From: Corynebacterium sp.
GTDB lineage: Bacteria > Actinomycetota > Actinomycetes > Mycobacteriales > Mycobacteriaceae
Direction: 5' to 3'
DNA: 64,000 bases
NCBI RefSeq assembly: GCF_030152825.1
Contig: NZ_JASLIP010000035.1
Span: forward strand, 1 to 64,000
Shown: piece after piece, positions 20,006 to 30,017 of the stretch
Layout of the letters: each line of letters opens with the position of its first letter
Position numbering within the stretch: position 1 is the first letter of the stretch
Program-made: the position numbers and the translations under genes
Notes under the pieces: generated by a model
Database searches by the model: none
What the model was told of the DNA's origin: nothing
What the model saw: the letters and a program-made list of their open reading frames with translations, nothing else

Positions 20006-22435
20006 TTAGTTCTTCTCTTCATCGCTGGGGTTGTCATCATTCGGCCGGGATTGATGACGTCCACCCGGCTCACCCCAGTCAAAACCGTCGCCGTAGGCGC
20101 TGGTCCCTGGGTGCTGGGCGGGGTCGCGGCGGGCGTGGCGCCCGCCGTTGTACGGCTCCGGCGCTGGGCTACCCGGCGTTGGGTTCTGCTGCTCCGGGCT
20201 CTCTGGCTCTACCGCATCCGGGCCAGAAACATGCGGTGCCGGCTCACCGGCCGCCGGGGACTCCGACACCTGCTCCCCGGCCTCGGTGACCGGGCGGAGC
20301 TGGGTGGTCGGGGCGTCGTCCGAGGCCCACGGGTTATCCGGGCGCTCGTGCTCCGGCAGCTCGAAACCGCGCTGCGGCTCCTGGCGTGCTTCCTGCTCGC
20401 GCTCCAGCTTCTTGACCTGCTCCTCCTGCTGCTGCTTGCGCTTTTCGATGCGCGCGCGGCGGGCGGCGGAGAAGTAGTCCTTGCGCTTCGGTGGCTCCTC
20501 GCCACGCTCCTTGGCCAGCTCGACCGGGGTCTTCACAGGCTCGCGGTAATCCTTCGGGCGGTCCAGGTCCTGGCCCGGAAAGATCTCGGAGACTTCGCGC
20601 GGGGTGATGCCCTCGAAGATGGACTCCAGGTCCGGGCGGCGCAGCGTCTCCTTCTCGAGCAGCTTTTCCGCCAGGGTGTCCAGGTAGTCCCGGTGCTCGC
20701 GCAGGACCTCGTAGGCAATGCTCTGGGCCTTGTCCATGAGCATGCGGACGTCCTCGTCCACCAGCGCGGCGACCTTCTCGGAGGGGTGGAACTGGCCACC
20801 GCCGCCGCGGCCGACGAACGGGTCGCCCTGCTCCTCACCGAACTTCACGGCACCCACGCGCGGGCTCATGCCGTACTCCACGACCATGGCCTTGGCGATC
20901 TTCGTGGCCATCTCGATGTCCGCGCTCGCGCCGGTGGTCGGGTTGCCGAAGACCAGCTCCTCGGCGGCACGCCCACCCATGGCGAAGACGAGGCGAGCGA
21001 AGAGCTCGGAGCGGTTGTACATGCCCTTGTCGTCTTCCGCGGCGGTCATAGCGTGCCCGCCGGTGCGGCCGCGGGCCAGGATGGTGACCTTGTAGACCCG
21101 CTCGATGTCCTTCATCGCCCAGGCGGCCAGGGTGTGGCCACCCTCGTGGTAGGCGGTGACCTTCTTCTCGTGCTCGGAGATGATCTTCGAGGTGCGGCGC
21201 GGCCCACCCACCACGCGGTCGGTGGCCTCTTCCAGGGCATCGCCGGTGATGACGTTGCCGTCCACGCGCGCGGTCAGCAGCGCGGCCTCGTTGAGGACGT
21301 TCTCCAGGTCCGCGCCGGACATACCGGCGGTGCGCTTGGCCAGGGAGGCCAAGTCGACGTCCGGCGCCAGCGGCTTGCCCTCCGCGTGGACGCGCAGGAT
21401 CTGCTCGCGGCCCACCAGGTCCGGGTTGGCGACCGGGATCTGGCGGTCGAAGCGGCCCGGGCGCAGCAGTGCTGGGTCGAGGACGTCCGGGCGGTTCGTC
21501 GCGGCCATGAGGATCACGCCCTCGCGGCCGTTGAAGCCATCCATCTCCACGAGCAGCTGGTTCAGGGTCTGCTCGCGCTCATCGTGGCCACCGCCCATGC
21601 CGGCGCCACGCTGGCGACCGACGGCGTCGATCTCGTCGACGAAGATGATGCAGGGCGCGTTCTCCTTCGCCTGCTTGAACAGGTCGCGCACGCGGGAGGC
21701 ACCGACACCGACGAACATTTCCACGAAGTCGGAGCCGGAGATGCTGTAGAACGGCACCCCGGACTCGCCGGCCACGGCGCGGGCCAGCAGCGTCTTACCG
21801 GTGCCGGGCGGACCGTAGAGCAGCACGCCGCGCGGGATCTTCGCGCCGAGCTTCTCGTACTTACCTGGGTCGGAGAGGAAGTCCCGGATCTCGTCGAGTT
21901 CCTCGACGGCCTCGTCCGCACCGGCGACGTCGTCGAAGCGGGTATCCGGGTTGTCCTTCTGCAGATCCTTGGCGCGGGACTTGCCGAAACCGAACGGGCC
22001 CATGCCCCCGCCGCCCTGCATGCGGGTGAGCATGAAGAACAGCAGGCCGAAGATCAGCAGCATCGGCAGGAGCATCATCAGCATGCTGCCAAGGAAGGAA
22101 TCCTGCGAGACGTGGGTGTCGAACTTCTCCGCCTCGGAGCCCTTCACCGCGTCGAAGATCTGCTGGCTGGCCCGGGCCGGGTACTGGGAGGTGATCTGCT
22201 CGATCCCTTCCTTGCCCTCGACCTCGATGGGCTTCTTCAGCTTCAGCTGGACCGTCTGTTCGCGGTCCTTGATCTCGGCTTCCTTGACGTTCTTGGCGTC
22301 GAGCTCCTTGATCGCGATGGAGGTATCGACCTTGTCGAAACCACGGTCGCTGTCCGTGAGCACGCCAAAAGCGTAAATAGCGATGAGGGCGGCGGCGACA
22401 ATCCCCGCGATCCTCAGGACCTTGTTCTTGTCCAT
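20006..22435 (-). CDS. ftsH: ATP-dependent zinc metalloprotease FtsH
   Basis: This membrane-anchored AAA+ protease degrades damaged or unassembled membrane proteins. Two transmembrane helices (about 6-25 and 115-137) flank an extracytoplasmic domain. Walker A GPPGTGKT is at about 208-215, the second region of homology follows, and the zinc motif HEGGH is at about 430-434. The start is placed at MDKNKV (22435), preceded by GATGGGAAAT; an in-frame ATG lies at 22444 (812 aa). The C-terminal 170 residues are a Gln/Glu/Pro-rich tail, as in mycobacterial FtsH. Confidence 0.95.
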   Translation of the reverse strand: MDKNKVLRIAGIVAAALIAIYAFGVLTDSDRGFDKVDTSIAIKELDAKNVKEAEIKDREQTVQLKLKKPIEVEGKEGIEQITSQYPARASQQIFDAVKGSEAEKFDTHVSQDSFLGSMLMMLLPMLLIFGLLFFMLTRMQGGGGMGPFGFGKSRAKDLQKDNPDTRFDDVAGADEAVEELDEIRDFLSDPGKYEKLGAKIPRGVLLYGPPGTGKTLLARAVAGESGVPFYSISGSDFVEMFVGVGASRVRDLFKQAKENAPCIIFVDEIDAVGRQRGAGMGGGHDEREQTLNQLLVEMDGFNGREGVILMAATNRPDVLDPALLRPGRFDRQIPVANPDLVGREQILRVHAEGKPLAPDVDLASLAKRTAGMSGADLENVLNEAALLTARVDGNVITGDALEEATDRVVGGPRRTSKIISEHEKKVTAYHEGGHTLAAWAMKDIERVYKVTILARGRTGGHAMTAAEDDKGMYNRSELFARLVFAMGGRAAEELVFGNPTTGASADIEMATKIAKAMVVEYGMSPRVGAVKFGEEQGDPFVGRGGGGQFHPSEKVAALVDEDVRMLMDKAQSIAYEVLREHRDYLDTLAEKLLEKETLRRPDLESIFEGITPREVSEIFPGQDLDRPKDYREPVKTPVELAKERGEEPPKRKDYFSAARRARIEKRKQQQEEQVKKLEREQEARQEPQRGFELPEHERPDNPWASDDAPTTQLRPVTEAGEQVSESPAAGEPAPHVSGPDAVEPESPEQQNPTPGSPAPEPYNGGRHARRDPAQHPGTSAYGDGFDWGEPGGRHQSRPNDDNPSDEEKN

Positions 22436-22539
22436 ATTTCCCATCAGTTAGTTGTGCCCGCGCAGTGTTTTCCCAGCGCTATGGTGTGGCCAGCGCTACT
22501 CGCGGACGTCCAGGCGCTGGCTCAAAGTGCGTCAACGCT

Positions 22540-23142
22540 TTATTCGTACACTTCCGGCTTCAGGGTGCCGACGAATGGCAGGTCGCGGTAGCGTTCGGCG
22601 AAGTCCAGGCCATAGCCCACCACGAACTCGTTCGGGATGTCGAATCCGACCTCGATGAGGTCCTCGATCTCGACTTTGACGGCCTCCGGCTTACGGAACA
22701 GGGTCACGACGGACAGGGAGCGTGGCTTGCGGTTGGTGAGGTTCTTCATCAGCCAGGACAGGGTCAGGCCGGAGTCGATGATGTCCTCCACGATCAGGAC
22801 GTCGCGGCCCTCGATGTCGCGGTCCAGGTCCTTCAGGATGCGGACGACGCCGGAGGAGCTGGTGGAGTTGCCGTAGGAGCTGACGGCCATGAACTCCAGC
22901 TGGTTCGGGATCTCCAGCTCGCGGGCGAAGTCGGTGATGAAGAAGACGGCACCCTTAAGCACGCAGACGAGGATGAGGTCCTCCGGGATGTCGCGGTAGC
23001 GCTCGTCAACGGCGGCAGCGAGTTCGCGGATGCGGGAGTGGAGGGTGTCCTGGTCGATCAGGACTGCTTCGAGGTCGTCACCGTAGGGGTGGGCCGGGAT
23101 GTCGGTGCTCTTCTTGGTCCAGGTCGAGTTCTGATCAGTCAT
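22540..23142 (-). CDS. hpt: Hypoxanthine(-guanine) phosphoribosyltransferase
   Basis: It salvages hypoxanthine/guanine with PRPP to give IMP/GMP. The start is placed at 23142 ([10 protein letters not shown]), giving 200 aa. The PRPP-binding motif [16 protein letters not shown] and the flexible-loop [11 protein letters not shown] are typical of HPRT, as is the terminal [13 protein letters not shown]. The start overlaps tilS by 8 bp. tilS-hpt-ftsH is a widely conserved bacterial cluster. Confidence 0.95.
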   Translation of the reverse strand: MTDQNSTWTKKSTDIPAHPYGDDLEAVLIDQDTLHSRIRELAAAVDERYRDIPEDLILVCVLKGAVFFITDFARELEIPNQLEFMAVSSYGNSTSSSGVVRILKDLDRDIEGRDVLIVEDIIDSGLTLSWLMKNLTNRKPRSLSVVTLFRKPEAVKVEIEDLIEVGFDIPNEFVVGYGLDFAERYRDLPFVGTLKPEVYE

Positions 23143-24478
23143 GTGCTCGTCGATCCTTTGGGTGCTTGTGTGATTCTTCCGCCACGAGGCGCAGGACGCC
23201 ACCGCGCCGCGCCACCACCAGCCGGGTGCGGTGTTGCCCGGTGGGCGGCGCCTCCGCTGGTGGCGGGCTCGGCGGGTGGGCGTGGCCTCTGCCTAAAGCC
23301 TCATAACCGTTCATTGTATGCCACGGGACGGATACGCCGCCTTGCCCGGCCCAATCCGTGACGAGGGCGTCGATGCGGCTCAAGTGGGAGTAGGTCAACG
23401 GCCCGGTTTTTCCGGTGAGCCAGTGGCGGATCACCCGCCGGCGGAGGGCGGCGGGTAGCTCGGCGAGCGGGGCGCAGGGCAGCTCGGCGGTGGCGTGCGC
23501 ATGGTCCCCGGCCTGTTCATGGCCCTCGGTGTGCTCGTGGTTGCCGGCTTCGGCGGCGAGCTGGACGTATTCGGCGTGGGCGACGGCCTCCAGGTAGTCG
23601 GAATCCTCGCGCAGCAGCCGGGCGGTGCGGGTCAGGGAGTCAGCCACGCCGGGGCCGAGGATGTCCTCCAGCAGGGGAAGCAGCTCCTGGCGGACCCGCG
23701 AGCGGCGAAAGCGGGGGCTGGCATTATGCGGGTCAGACCAGAAACTCAGCCCGGCACGGTGGCACGTGGCCTCGGTGTCTTCGCGAGTGCTGGCCAGCAG
23801 GGGGCGGCCGAGCCAGGCGGCGCCCGCTGCGATGGCCGGGTGATCGTTGCCGCTCAGGTGCTGGTTGCCCGCTGACTGCTGGCTACCCGGACGTTGGCGG
23901 GTTGCCGCGGCGCGGGAAGCACTGACGGATTCCTCAACGCCCTGCGCGGGATTCGCTGGCGGGCACGGGTAGTTCGTGGCGGTGGGCTGCCCAGCCGCCG
24001 TCGTAATGGGTCGCAGCCCGGCCAGCGTCCCCGCCCCGGAGCCGCGTGCCAGGCCAAGCAGCAGCCCTTCCGCATCATCGGAGGCGGTGTGTGCCACCAG
24101 CAGAGGCCGGCCCGCCGCCGCGGCCCCGAGCGCCCGGTAGCGGGCCTCGCGGGCGGCGGCCTCGTCCGCACCCGGGCCACCGGGCACGTCGATGGTGAGC
24201 ACCTGGGCCGGGATGCCCATCTCCTCACAAATCTGGGCCGCGGTGGCGGCGACCCCGGCGGAGCCTTCCTGCAGCTGATGATCCACCACCAGGGCGCGGA
24301 AGCTCGCCCCCGGCAGGTCCTTCTTGGCGATCCCGGCGGCGCTATAGGCCAGCGCAAGCGAATCCGCGCCCCCGGAGACCCCCAGGTAGACCGGCCCCTC
24401 GGCCAGCTGCGCGGCCTGCCCCGGGTGCGTTAACCGCAGCCCAGCGAGCCAGGCGCGGAAGTCCGCTGCGGTGCTCAC
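23135..24478 (-). CDS. tilS: tRNA(Ile)-lysidine synthase
   Basis: It modifies C34 of the AUA-reading tRNA-Ile to lysidine using ATP and lysine. The GTG at 24478 ([13 protein letters not shown]) gives 447 aa. The PP-loop motif SGGADS is at residues 35-40. A low-complexity insert rich in Ala/Gln/Ser/Asn (about 150-210, [17 protein letters not shown]...) interrupts the catalytic domain; a second Glu/His-rich insert ([16 protein letters not shown]) lies later. Both may be species-specific loops. It overlaps hpt by 8 bp. Confidence 0.92.
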   Translation of the reverse strand: MSTAADFRAWLAGLRLTHPGQAAQLAEGPVYLGVSGGADSLALAYSAAGIAKKDLPGASFRALVVDHQLQEGSAGVAATAAQICEEMGIPAQVLTIDVPGGPGADEAAAREARYRALGAAAAGRPLLVAHTASDDAEGLLLGLARGSGAGTLAGLRPITTAAGQPTATNYPCPPANPAQGVEESVSASRAAATRQRPGSQQSAGNQHLSGNDHPAIAAGAAWLGRPLLASTREDTEATCHRAGLSFWSDPHNASPRFRRSRVRQELLPLLEDILGPGVADSLTRTARLLREDSDYLEAVAHAEYVQLAAEAGNHEHTEGHEQAGDHAHATAELPCAPLAELPAALRRRVIRHWLTGKTGPLTYSHLSRIDALVTDWAGQGGVSVPWHTMNGYEALGRGHAHPPSPPPAEAPPTGQHRTRLVVARRGGVLRLVAEESHKHPKDRRAHD

Positions 24479-24537
24479 GGTATTCCTCCTCCCCGGTGCT
24501 TGGCCCCGGGTACCCGGCGCGGCCGGGGCCGATAGAA

Positions 24538-25914
24538 CTAGAGCCGGTACACGGCGGCGGCCAGCCGGTCGAGGGCTTCGCGCCCGTCGCCGACGTCGGC
24601 GGGAGTGTTGGACAGGAAAGCGAAACTCAACGGGCGGCCGGACTTCGTGACCACCGTGCCGGCCAGGGCGTTGACCCCGTCGAGGGTGCCGGTTTTCGCG
24701 CGCACCCACCCGGCGGCGTCCTCGGCCCCACTGCCCGCGAGGTAACGGTTGCGCAGCGTGCCCTCCGCACCGGCGACCGGGAGGTCCTGCTGCAGGACGT
24801 GCAGCTTCTTGCTGCCCAGCGCGGAGTTCAGATTGCGGGCGCTCAGGCGGTTGTCTTCGCTCATGCCGGAGGTGTCGTGCAGCACCGCTCCTTCGGTGTC
24901 CACGCCGTGATCCTTCAGCACCTTGAGCACGCCTTCGGTCGCGCCTTTGAAGGTACCCGGCAGGTCCTGGCTGATCGCCACCTCGCGGCCGATGGCCTCG
25001 GCGAGCATGTTGTCCGAGTGCAGCATCATGTCCCGCAGGCGGGTGCTCAGCGGCGCGGAGAGCACCTGGCCCAGCGACTCCTCGGCGGTTGGGTGGGCCG
25101 GCCCCACAGGATCATCCGAGACATCCAACTTGAGCTTCTTAGTCTTCAGCTTCTCCCCCAGCCCCATGTCCTCGGCGAGCGCCTGGGCCACGTCCCGGGC
25201 TGGGGTGTTGCTGCGGGCGGAGTAGTTCTCGGTGGGGATGATGCGGCCGGCGTCGATCATCACGGAGTCCAGGAAGGTCACGTTGCCCATCCCGATCTCC
25301 ACGAGGTCCCAGCTATTGTGGAAGGTGGATTTCTCCCGCATGGAGTTATCCACCGTGATCTTGCTGATCTTCTTCAGCTCCTCGGCCGGCAGGGCGCGGC
25401 GCACCTGGTCCGCCAGCTCGCTGATCGCCGGTGCATCCGTGAAGAAGCCGGAGCCGGGCTTGCGGGAAAGCGTAATGTCCCCCTCCCCGACGAGGATCAG
25501 CTCGCCCGGGCCACCCTTGACCACGGAGGTCGGCAGCCGGTCCTGCGACCCCTTCGCCAGCAGGGCCGCGGCAGTGGTGTACACCTTCGTCGAGGAGGCC
25601 GGCACCAGGTGCTTGCCCTCGTTGTTGGCGTAGAGCACCTCACCGGTTTCCAGGTCGGTGATCTCCGCGGACAGGCGCCCCAGCTGCCGGTCCTTCGCCG
25701 CCTTCTTCACCTCGGTCAAGTCCACCGGGGCGGCAGGCGGGCTGGCCTCAACCATTACTGGTTCGTCAGGACGGGGAAGCGCTGCGGGGGCGACGTCATA
25801 ATGGGGGCGCTGGGAAAGAACCACCGCGCCAGCGATAATGGCGGCGGCGACCACGAGGAACGCCACCACCGCGAGGAGCCAGCGGCGGAAAGAGGATTTC
25901 TTCTCAGCTTCCAA
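24538..25914 (-). CDS. dacB: D-alanyl-D-alanine carboxypeptidase/endopeptidase (PBP4 type)
   Basis: This is a penicillin-binding peptidase of family S13, 458 aa, trimming or cutting peptidoglycan stem peptides outside the membrane. An N-terminal signal anchor spans about 11-33. The three active-site motifs are SSTK (Ser107-Lys110), HSDN near 300 and KTG near 410. Translation appears to begin with TTG; AGGA lies 8 bases upstream. It is divergent from ppa across a 145-bp promoter region. The start is the main uncertainty. Confidence 0.92.
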   Translation of the reverse strand: MEAEKKSSFRRWLLAVVAFLVVAAAIIAGAVVLSQRPHYDVAPAALPRPDEPVMVEASPPAAPVDLTEVKKAAKDRQLGRLSAEITDLETGEVLYANNEGKHLVPASSTKVYTTAAALLAKGSQDRLPTSVVKGGPGELILVGEGDITLSRKPGSGFFTDAPAISELADQVRRALPAEELKKISKITVDNSMREKSTFHNSWDLVEIGMGNVTFLDSVMIDAGRIIPTENYSARSNTPARDVAQALAEDMGLGEKLKTKKLKLDVSDDPVGPAHPTAEESLGQVLSAPLSTRLRDMMLHSDNMLAEAIGREVAISQDLPGTFKGATEGVLKVLKDHGVDTEGAVLHDTSGMSEDNRLSARNLNSALGSKKLHVLQQDLPVAGAEGTLRNRYLAGSGAEDAAGWVRAKTGTLDGVNALAGTVVTKSGRPLSFAFLSNTPADVGDGREALDRLAAAVYRL

Positions 25915-26059
25915 AATTTAAATCCTGACAATGTGTGGGCGGCAGGGGCGGGCGAGTTAGTAGGTTCCACCTTATCCTGCGACTAGGATGGGGCCTGCAT
26001 GTACGTCAGGCGCCACGAGGCGCTTTAAACAGACACCGATTTTAAGGATGGCGCGAGTT

Positions 26060-26542
26060 ATGGCTCAGAGCATCGAAGTCACCATCGAGATCCCGAAGGG
26101 TTCCCGCAACAAGTACGAGATCGACGAGGAGACCGGCAAGGTTCACCTGGACCGCTACCTCTTCACCCCGATGGCGTACCCGGCTGACTACGGCTTCATC
26201 GACAACACCCTCGGCGAGGACGGCGACCCGCTGGACGCGCTGGTCATCCTGCCGGAGCCGCTGTTCCCAGGCGTGGTTGTCAAGGCCCGCCCGGTTGGTG
26301 TCTTCAAGATGACCGACGAGGCCGGTGGCGACGACAAGCTGCTCTGCGTGCTAGACGACCCGCGCTTCGACCAGTACCAGGACGTGGACGACATCTCCCA
26401 GTTCACGAAGGACGAGATCGAGCACTTCTTCGTGCACTACAAGGACCTCGAGCCGGGCAAGGAGGCCCGCGGCGAGGGCTGGGGCACCGCTGCTGACGCG
26501 GAGAAGATCCTGGCCGACGCCATCGAGCGCGCCAAGAAATAA
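26060..26542 (+). CDS. ppa: Inorganic pyrophosphatase, family I
   Basis: It hydrolyses pyrophosphate released by biosynthetic reactions. The start is placed at [14 protein letters not shown] (26060), giving 160 aa, the usual actinobacterial size; the open frame extends to 25988 without a better signal. The metal-binding signature [13 protein letters not shown] and YPADYGFI are present, as is the [13 protein letters not shown] block. A TAGGAT -10 candidate lies at 25984-25989. A strong terminator follows the stop. Confidence 0.95.
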   Translation: MAQSIEVTIEIPKGSRNKYEIDEETGKVHLDRYLFTPMAYPADYGFIDNTLGEDGDPLDALVILPEPLFPGVVVKARPVGVFKMTDEAGGDDKLLCVLDDPRFDQYQDVDDISQFTKDEIEHFFVHYKDLEPGKEARGEGWGTAADAEKILADAIERAKK

Positions 26543-26588
26543 GAGCTCAGAGGTCATGCCGCGAGCTGCGGCGGCTTTCTGAGTTATT

Positions 26589-26622
26589 GCGCCCGCTCCC
26601 CTGCTGTGGGGCGGGCGCTTTT
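26589..26622 (+). terminator. Rho-independent terminator of ppa
   Basis: GCGCCCGC (26589-26596) and a further three pairs form a GC-rich stem with 26608-26618. Four T residues (26619-26622) follow immediately. It lies 47 bp after the ppa stop. Confidence 0.85.
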
Positions 26623-26708
26623 GCATGCGCGGGGGCTCATGCCCCTTGCACGTACGGGCTGCCCCACCGCCGTGGGGTAGACGGGGCGCGGCTAGTAGCA
26701 TGACGGGC

Positions 26709-27035
26709 ATGAGTGACTTTGAATCCATGAGAGCAGAAGACGTCCCGGAGGGTGTCCAGTTGGTGGACGTCCGCGAGGCCAATGAGTTCGCGGAATGGCA
26801 CGCCAAGGGCGCGGAGCACCTCCCGCTGTCCGAGCTGCAGCTGCGCTACGGTGAGCTGGACCTGGACCAGGACCTGTACATCATTTGCCTGTCTGGTGGC
26901 CGCTCGGCGAAGGCCTGCCAGTGGCTGGAGCTCAACGGAATTGACGCGATCAACGTGTCCAATGGTTCCATCGGCTGGCGCGATGCCGGCCGCACGATCA
27001 TCGTCAACGGCGAGGAGACCACGAACCCGGCCTAA
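26709..27035 (+). CDS. Single-domain rhodanese-like sulfurtransferase
   Basis: This 108 aa cytoplasmic rhodanese domain has an intact active-site loop, CLSGGRS, in which Cys would carry the persulfide. The N-terminal LVDVREANEF and the C-terminal GWRDAGRTI complete the fold. A second ATG nine bases upstream (26700) could be the start instead. It is not joined to a thiamine, molybdopterin or cys gene, so its sulfur acceptor is unknown. Confidence 0.85.
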   Translation: MSDFESMRAEDVPEGVQLVDVREANEFAEWHAKGAEHLPLSELQLRYGELDLDQDLYIICLSGGRSAKACQWLELNGIDAINVSNGSIGWRDAGRTIIVNGEETTNPA

Positions 27036-27063
27036 ACGCTGAGATCGCTTGCACTCCCCCATT

Positions 27064-27104
27064 ACTCCCGCTGCGGGTGGTTTTCAGCCACCGGCGGCGG
27101 GAGT
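27064..27104 (+). terminator. Hairpin after the rhodanese gene
   Basis: ACTCCCGC (27064-27071) pairs with GCGGGAGT (27097-27104), enclosing GGTGG/CCACC (27076-27080/27088-27092) with a TTTTCAG loop. It begins 28 bp beyond the stop. Confidence 0.7.
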
Positions 27105-27249
27105 GTCGTTATCCAAAATTCACTTTAGATTTCCCGCCAAAAGCTTTCTGCGCTGCTGGCGAGGCTAACGTCGAAGGGTCAAGGCCCTGAGCGACAGAGC
27201 TAAAGGTTGCATCTCCATAAAGAAACATGCGTTCATCACTGTCCTCGCG

Positions 27250-27471
27250 GTGGTTGCCGCCGCCTTCATCTACCTTCTTGTCGCACCGCCAGCGGAGTTC
27301 TCAGCGCTGGATAGCGGCACCAGGCTCACTATCCTGATCGTCCTATTCATGGTCGCGGAGTTCCCAATCACCATCCTGTTGATCGAAAAGTTCTTGCGGG
27401 GCAGCCGCGAAGAAGCCTCGAAACAACAGCAGACCCCGAGCTCGGATCACCTCCCTCGCCCGACGCTCTAG
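27250..27471 (+). CDS. Small hypothetical membrane protein
   Basis: This unrecognised short ORF of 73 aa from the GTG at 27250 has two hydrophobic segments (about 1-11 and 27-45) and a charged C-terminal tail (KFLRGSREEASKQQQ). The frame stays open upstream to 27069, and residues encoded just before the GTG (KKHAFITVLAV) complete the first helix with a positive N-terminus. No ATG/GTG/TTG lies in that stretch, only ATA at 27217 and CTG at 27187. The gene may use a rare start, or be decayed. Confidence 0.4.
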   Translation: MVAAAFIYLLVAPPAEFSALDSGTRLTILIVLFMVAEFPITILLIEKFLRGSREEASKQQQTPSSDHLPRPTL

Positions 27472-27507
27472 GCCTCCAGCCTTCGCAAAAGCTCCCCGCA
27501 CGCGCGG

Positions 27508-27563
27508 TTTTGCAGAGTTTATGGTCGCCAAACACCCAAAATCCGACCACAAACTCTGCAAAA
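27508..27563. repeat. 56-bp palindromic dispersed repeat, copy 1
   Basis: TTTTGCAGAGTTTATGGTCG (27508-27527) and its near-perfect reverse complement (27544-27563) flank a 16-base centre containing AAACACCCAAAA. A second 56-bp copy with 46/56 identical positions lies at 57333-57388. This copy is intergenic, between the small membrane ORF and the nitronate monooxygenase gene. No coding capacity is seen in the rest of this 276-bp gap. Confidence 0.8.
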
Positions 27564-27747
27564 GCCACAACCTGGTCCGACCTTCACTACATTCTGAGCG
27601 CCCGCCCCCAACCACCACTCTTCGCGGGCCCGCCCCATCACAGAGCCCGCCCCGTCACGGAAGAACCCGTGGTGGGGATGTTTGCTGCCGCTACCGCGCT
27701 AACGTGGATAGCGAACCTTAGCCGCTAACCCGCTGGAGAGAGCATTC

Positions 27748-28776
27748 ATGACTGAGTTCCTCACCCTGCAACGCCCCATCGTCTTGGCCCCCATGGCCGG
27801 AGGCCCCTCCGCCCCGGAGCTCGTTGCCGCCGTATCCAATGCCGGCGGGCTCGGAATGATGGCCGCGGGCTACCTCTCCCCCGATGCTTTCCGCGAACGC
27901 CTTGCAGCCATAGAGAAACTCACTACCCAACCCTTCGGGGTCAATATCTTCTCCCCACCGCCCCACTCGACCCTCTCCGCCCCGGAGCTGCGTAGTTGGC
28001 AGCGTTATCGCGAACAGGTGGGCACTTACTCGGCTGTGCCGGCTTCTTTTCCAGACGCCCCTTACAACTCCGATGATCACTATGAGGAGAAGGTGCAGAT
28101 CGCGCTCACCTCTGCTGCCAAGGTGGTGTCTTTTACCTTCGGCTACCCGACCCAGGAGGTCGTGGATGCCCTGCACAGCAAGCAGAAGCTGGTGGTGCTC
28201 AACGCCACCACCCCGGAGGAGATCGAGCATCTGGCAGCAACGGAATGCGACGCCATCGTGCTCCAAGGCAAGGAGGCCGGTGGCCACCGGGGCACGGTGC
28301 TCTCCACCCCGGAGGAGGGCTGCGCGTACTCGCTCGCCGAGCTGCTGGCACATGCGAAGGAGGCCACCGTTAAGCCGGTGATCGCCGCCGGTGGCATCGC
28401 GACCAAGCAGGACGTGGCGGAGGTGCTGGAGCACGGCGCGGTCGCCGCCCAGGTGGGTACCCGCTTCCTCCTGGCCGCGGAGGCGGGAACGAAGAAGACG
28501 CACCAGCAAGCGCTGCAGACACTCAAGGGGCGCCCCACCGTGATCACCACAGCGTTCACGGGCAAGCCAGCGCGTGCGATCCGCAACAGTTTTACCGACC
28601 GCTTCCAGTCGCTGGCCCCGAGCCTGTACCCGGAGCTGCACTACCTGACCTCCGGCCTGCGCGGCGAGGCGGATAAGGCCGGCAACCGGGAGTATCTGAA
28701 CCTATGGGCCGGGGAGAACTATCACCTCACCCGACCAGGACCTGCCGCGGCCATCGTCGCGGAACTGGCGCCGTAG
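27748..28776 (+). CDS. Nitronate monooxygenase (2-nitropropane dioxygenase family)
   Basis: This FMN-dependent TIM-barrel enzyme of 342 aa oxidises alkyl nitronates such as propionate-3-nitronate. The N-terminal LQRPIVLAPMAGG motif, the catalytic His in QGKEAGGHRG (about residues 173-182), and the phosphate-binding AAGGIATKQDV and QVGTRFL blocks are present. It stands alone. Related FMN proteins include FabK-like enoyl reductases; the AGGHRG motif favours nitronate monooxygenase. Confidence 0.85.
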   Translation: MTEFLTLQRPIVLAPMAGGPSAPELVAAVSNAGGLGMMAAGYLSPDAFRERLAAIEKLTTQPFGVNIFSPPPHSTLSAPELRSWQRYREQVGTYSAVPASFPDAPYNSDDHYEEKVQIALTSAAKVVSFTFGYPTQEVVDALHSKQKLVVLNATTPEEIEHLAATECDAIVLQGKEAGGHRGTVLSTPEEGCAYSLAELLAHAKEATVKPVIAAGGIATKQDVAEVLEHGAVAAQVGTRFLLAAEAGTKKTHQQALQTLKGRPTVITTAFTGKPARAIRNSFTDRFQSLAPSLYPELHYLTSGLRGEADKAGNREYLNLWAGENYHLTRPGPAAAIVAELAP

Positions 28777-28786
28777 AAGGCAGGAA

Positions 28787-28815
28787 AAAGGAGGTCCCAG
28801 GTAAGGCCCTCCTTT
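28787..28815. terminator. Hairpin between the nitronate monooxygenase gene and ppk2
   Basis: AAAGGAGG (28787-28794) pairs with CCTCCTTT (28808-28815) around a 13-base loop. It follows the stop at 28776 by 10 bp, with T residues on the plus-strand side. A second inverted repeat (CCCGG/CCGGG) lies at about 28824-28842 before the convergent ppk2 stop. Confidence 0.6.
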
Positions 28816-28884
28816 GTGCTTAGCCCGGGATTCCACCCCGGGTGCGGCTCCGCCCCGCGGGTTCCTCGGGGCCGGTCACGCGTG

Positions 28885-29784
28885 TTAGTCGCCGATCTGG
28901 TCGCGGCCGCGCTTGACCAGCAGCGGATCCGGCTGGCCCACGACCTCGTGGTCCTTGTCGGTGTATTCGAACTTGCTAAGCACATAACGCATAGCGTTGA
29001 TGCGGGCGCGCTTCTTGTCATTGGACTTAATGGTGATCCATGGGGACTCGTTGGTATCCGTGTAGCGGAAGGTTTCCTCCTTCGCGCGGGTGTAATCATC
29101 CCAGCGGTCCAGGGATGCCAGGTCCATTGGGGAAAGCTTCCACTGGCGGACCGGGTCCACCTGGCGGATCGCGAAGCGGGTGCGCTGCTCCCTCTGGGTC
29201 ACGGAGAACCACAGCTTGGTCAGGGAGATGCCCGAGCCCATGATCATGTTCTCGAGCATCGGCACTTCGCGCATGAACTCGGCGTGCTGCGCGTGGGTGC
29301 AGAAGCCCATGACGCGCTCCACCCCGGAGCGATTATACCAGGAGCGGTCGAAGAAGACGATCTCGCCGCCAGCCGGGAAGTGCTGGATGTAGCGCTGGAA
29401 GTACCAGCTGGTGGACTCCCGCTCGGTCGGCTTCTCCAGGGCGACGGTGCGGGCACCACGGGGGTTGAGGTGCTCGTTGAAGCGCTTGATGGAGCCGCCC
29501 TTACCGGCGGCGTCGCGGCCCTCGAAGAGGATGATGTGTTTCTGGCCGGTGTCCTTGGTCCAGTTCTGCCACTTCAGCAGCTCGATCTGGAGAGCGCGCT
29601 TGATGTGCTCATACTCATCACGGCTCATGCGCTCTTCGTAGGGATAGTCCTCGCGCCAGGTGTCGACGCGCTCGCCGTCTGGGGTGATCAGTACCGGGTC
29701 GTCTTCATCGGAGTCATCCACCATGTACCCCTCGGTGGACGCGAGGTCGACGAAGTGCATGTCTTCTTCGTTGGTATTGCTCAT
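28885..29784 (-). CDS. ppk2: Polyphosphate kinase 2
   Basis: This family-2 polyphosphate kinase interconverts polyphosphate and nucleoside di/triphosphates. The start is placed at MSNTNEEDMHF (29784; AGGTG upstream), giving 299 aa; a GTG at 29793 is the alternative. Walker A FEGRDAAGKGGSIKR, the lid and DRSWYNR Walker B block are all present, with the expected WYFQRYI and RTRFAIRQVDP segments. Its position two genes from groEL2, beyond the porin ORFs, matches C. glutamicum ppk2B. Confidence 0.93.
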   Translation of the reverse strand: MSNTNEEDMHFVDLASTEGYMVDDSDEDDPVLITPDGERVDTWREDYPYEERMSRDEYEHIKRALQIELLKWQNWTKDTGQKHIILFEGRDAAGKGGSIKRFNEHLNPRGARTVALEKPTERESTSWYFQRYIQHFPAGGEIVFFDRSWYNRSGVERVMGFCTHAQHAEFMREVPMLENMIMGSGISLTKLWFSVTQREQRTRFAIRQVDPVRQWKLSPMDLASLDRWDDYTRAKEETFRYTDTNESPWITIKSNDKKRARINAMRYVLSKFEYTDKDHEVVGQPDPLLVKRGRDQIGD

Positions 29785-29963
29785 GCTGTGCACCTGTTTT
29801 TCGGCCTAGTGAGTAAAACTTCTACGCCTTCTATTCTACTGCTTAACAGACCCGGGGGCGGGCCCCACCTCCCCTTAACAGCCGCCAGAAATCGCAGCTC
29901 GGCGCAGGCCATGCGACTCGCCTGAAGCACGGTGGTGAGCGCAGCAAGGCTCTAGGCAAAGCA

Positions 29964-29993
29964 AAATCCCGCCACCGTGACGGTGGCGGGGTT
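29964..29993 (-). terminator. Terminator of the porin-type genes
   Basis: CCCGCCACCG (29968-29977) pairs perfectly with CGGTGGCGGG (29981-29990) around TGA. Flanking AAA/TTT bases extend it. On the minus strand the stem runs into ATTTTG. It lies 25 bp after the stop of the downstream porin ORF. Confidence 0.8.
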
Positions 29994-30017
29994 TGGTCGC
30001 TCTGGGCGAGGCTTAAA

